Made by a program: the position numbers and the translations under genes
Part shown: piece after piece, positions 61,949-64,000 of the stretch
Numbering within the stretch: the first letter of the stretch is position 1
How the letters are laid out: each line of letters begins with the position of its first letter
Assembly (NCBI GenBank): GCA_004764695.1
Contig: SMSO01000034.1
Location: 265,501 to 329,500 of the forward strand
Reading direction: 5' to 3'
DNA: 64,000 nt
Origin: Schizochytrium sp. TIO01
Taxonomy: Eukaryota; Sar; Bigyra; Thraustochytrida; Thraustochytriidae
Notes under the pieces: generated by a model
The model's input: only the letters and a program-made list of their open reading frames with translations
What the model was told of the DNA's origin: nothing
Databases searched by the model: none

Positions 61949-63970
61949 ATGGATCTAACCTCGCGCTCGGGCAAAGCCAAAACGTCGAGTGAAGACAGTC
62001 AAACTTACCTCAAATATCAATTGTCAGATGACTCCTTCGTCACAGTTAGCATGCCCTACGAGTCAATTGATGTTGAATCCGAACAAGTTTCTCTTCGAGT
62101 CGTTACTGATCCGGCACCTCCTGTTGTTGCACACGAGATCACTAGTCAGGAGGACGAAATAGGCTCTGTTCTTCTACTTGTCGTAGCCACAAGTCGGTCA
62201 ATGATTGATTTTCAAGAGGGCCTGGCAGAGGAGTCAGAAGACAGCTTCGCCACCCGAGGCGAGGTGGTCTTGGATGCCATTGACTCACTCATTGACGAGT
62301 GCCGCGACGAAGACGTGCTCGGTCTCGTCACGTTTGCGAGTCGAAGCAAGGTCGTCTTTCCACTTCAGAACGCAAATGAAGACAAAAAGAAAGAATGGAA
62401 ACGAAAGCTTCGGCGTGATATTGCGTTTGGCGGGAGGGAAAATCTTGAAAATGGGATAATCAGTGCCGTGAGCCAACTTGAAGACCTTGATAAGGAAAGA
62501 TACGCATCAGCATCAATCATGATTATTTGTGATGGCTTTATCAACGCCGGTAAAGGCTTTATCAATTCTTTGAATGACGACAAGATCAAGGCTGCCCAAA
62601 AAGAGCTCGTCGACTTCACAAAAGAGTCATTGCAAGGAATTCAAGGTCTCAAAGTACGAGTTAGTGTCTGTGGTATTGCCGACGACTTTGACCGTGGAAT
62701 GCTCCGCGAGATGTGCAAGACAGGGGCGGCAGGAGGACTGCCCTATTCTCTTGCACAGCCGAGCAAGCTCCTCGAGAAGATGAAGACAGCACTTTCGAAA
62801 ACCTTGGAACTTGAACGAATTCAACCTGCTGGACGAAGAAAGAAGAAGACCGTAGTCGCAAACGAGATGAAGATTCGAATTGAGCTACACCAAGGCGCTA
62901 GCCTGAGCATATTAGAACTTAGAAGACTATTAAGAAAAGGCAACAAGAAATCTGAGGGTATGAAAAAGATCTCATTGGATCCTGTTGACGATGGCGATCA
63001 GAGCATTACGTTCTCTCCTTTACCAGAGAAGGCAATGGTCGACATACCTGTTCTGCTTGGCCCTGCTGATGGTCTTGGAGAGCGTGATGATACAGGTCAG
63101 AATATTATGCCCCTCCTTCCAAATACCAAGAACATGTACAGAATCGCTACAATCTATGCATTATGGCTCAAGGATAATGAGGTAATTGAGAAAGAAGTGA
63201 AAGGGTACATCGATGTAGTCAGAAAGGGGAATCAATCGATACTAGACGAACAGATTCAAAGATTAAACGAGATTCAAGACACGATGGGCGGTCTGATCGC
63301 TACTCTACGTGAGGTTTCAGGCATGGACGAAATGGAGGCCGATCGAGAAGAAACCATTGCCGAAACTGAGAGCGAACTGAATTCTACGCAAGTAGATACA
63401 GTCCAAAATTTAGAGGAGATCTTAGAACTACATAAGTCGCTTACCAAAAAGCTGGACAATGGCAACTTTACGCAAAGGGAAGTTGACGAAGTTCTTCAGA
63501 GCAAGGAGATGCTGTCGAATTTGATAGATATGTTTGTAGCTGGGTGGAAAGCGATAGACTATGTTTTAAAACTGAAGAAAGATCTGGAGAAAGCGGACGC
63601 AGATGAGTATGTCTTAGGGTGTGATTTTGCAGGTTTTTTTGACCTTCTTTGTTCCTCTTTGGAAACAGGGCTGGGTGATACAGGTCTAGATACAGATGGT
63701 ACGGGCGGCAGCGACCAGAAAGATATGAATGAGCTGTTAAAGGAGGCGAAGAAAGCTCTTGATGCTGTTATGGCAGGGCTTGAGAATGCAATTGAAGACG
63801 GCATTGTTCAAAGTCTGGTAGCCGACTTAGAGCGGAAAGGTGCAGGCATTGAAGACCAGGAAGACGAGCAAAAGAGAGGATATCCTGCACCCAAGCGATT
63901 ATCTTCTAGAATTCGAGATTCCTTGAAGAGACTTTCCAGGTCTTCCAAAAGGGGGGACAGCCAACGTTGA
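61949..63970 (+). CDS. Class B vWA-domain protein 2c, MIDAS degenerate and mosaic (module 2)
   Basis: A 673-residue protein from the ATG at 61949. Like copy 2b it has ATSRS (Ala80) and GREN (Glu164) in place of DTSRS and GMTN, with ICDGF kept. Sequence affinity switches along its length. It matches copy 2b around both degenerate motifs and again from about residue 400 (KGNQSILDEQIQRLNEIQD). It matches copy 2a in between (ENGIISAVSQL, RRKKKTVVANEMKIRIELH, GERDDTGQ). Near the C-terminus it has its own insert (QSLVADLERKGAG). It ends RGDSQR with TGA, differing from the TAA of the others. The mosaic pattern suggests gene conversion or unequal crossing-over within the array. Confidence 0.92.
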   Translation: MDLTSRSGKAKTSSEDSQTYLKYQLSDDSFVTVSMPYESIDVESEQVSLRVVTDPAPPVVAHEITSQEDEIGSVLLLVVATSRSMIDFQEGLAEESEDSFATRGEVVLDAIDSLIDECRDEDVLGLVTFASRSKVVFPLQNANEDKKKEWKRKLRRDIAFGGRENLENGIISAVSQLEDLDKERYASASIMIICDGFINAGKGFINSLNDDKIKAAQKELVDFTKESLQGIQGLKVRVSVCGIADDFDRGMLREMCKTGAAGGLPYSLAQPSKLLEKMKTALSKTLELERIQPAGRRKKKTVVANEMKIRIELHQGASLSILELRRLLRKGNKKSEGMKKISLDPVDDGDQSITFSPLPEKAMVDIPVLLGPADGLGERDDTGQNIMPLLPNTKNMYRIATIYALWLKDNEVIEKEVKGYIDVVRKGNQSILDEQIQRLNEIQDTMGGLIATLREVSGMDEMEADREETIAETESELNSTQVDTVQNLEEILELHKSLTKKLDNGNFTQREVDEVLQSKEMLSNLIDMFVAGWKAIDYVLKLKKDLEKADADEYVLGCDFAGFFDLLCSSLETGLGDTGLDTDGTGGSDQKDMNELLKEAKKALDAVMAGLENAIEDGIVQSLVADLERKGAGIEDQEDEQKRGYPAPKRLSSRIRDSLKRLSRSSKRGDSQR

Positions 63971-64000
63971 AACTCCTGGGAAGATGAAACGAGGTAAACG

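Larger units (their letters stand above)
56339..63962. repeat. Tandem triplication of a 2.8-kb unit carrying class B vWA genes
   Basis: The three start codons lie at 56339, 59141 and 61949 (spacing 2,802 and 2,808 bp), each in the context AAAATGGAT. Coding regions are closely similar throughout. The spacers after copies 1 and 2 (58358-59140 and 61142-61948) are also nearly identical, including a CAACAG-rich patch. Copy 3 diverges from the others right after the codons for GDS near 63,960. The sequence upstream of copy 1 is different, so its promoter differs from that of copies 2 and 3. Confidence 0.95.

Noticed and set aside
1-64000. tRNA, rRNA or other known RNA genes
   Set aside because: No cloverleaf B-box pattern or ribosomal signature was found by eye; a covariance search would be needed to exclude small RNAs.

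Overview
The window is nuclear DNA from a eukaryotic, probably protist, genome. Coding regions are long, look intronless, and sit in large spacers full of microsatellites. One small protein has a mitochondrial-type presequence, there are no operons or Shine-Dalgarno signals, and a DNA transposon with a Ulp1-type protease is present. A stramenopile such as a labyrinthulomycete would fit, but nothing here proves the lineage. All protein starts given here are ATG. Several frames stay open further upstream only through TTG, which I did not accept as a start in a eukaryote.

Layout. (1) 1-6.4 kb: two minus-strand genes of unknown function, the first running off the window edge. (2) 6.87-13.10 kb: a complete DNA transposon of 6,236 bp. 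It has terminal inverted repeats, a perfect 8-bp target-site duplication and one 1,844-codon ORF that joins a DDE transposase to a Ulp1-like cysteine protease. It sits inside a short satellite array of the host. (3) 13.3-31.4 kb: a gene-poor, microsatellite-rich stretch with only two confident genes. These are a small mitochondrial membrane protein resembling the NDUFA4/B12D family and amidophosphoribosyltransferase, the first enzyme of purine synthesis. Both use mostly G/C-ending codons, unlike the rest of the window. (4) 32-64 kb: an AT-richer block of eight genes from only three families.

The eight-gene block is the most notable part. The order TIR-NACHT-WD40 (minus), class A vWA (minus), class B vWA (plus) occurs twice in a row. 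Module 1 covers 31,984-42,319 and module 2 covers 42,415-63,970. In module 2 the class B gene has been triplicated in tandem with a period of about 2.8 kb. Two of the three copies have lost two of the three metal-site (MIDAS) motifs of the vWA domain. The TIR-STAND proteins have the architecture of intracellular immune or cell-death sensors. Their repeated linkage to two kinds of vWA protein suggests a diversifying three-component system, possibly for defence or self/non-self recognition. That function is inference; the gene order, domains and motif losses can be read directly.
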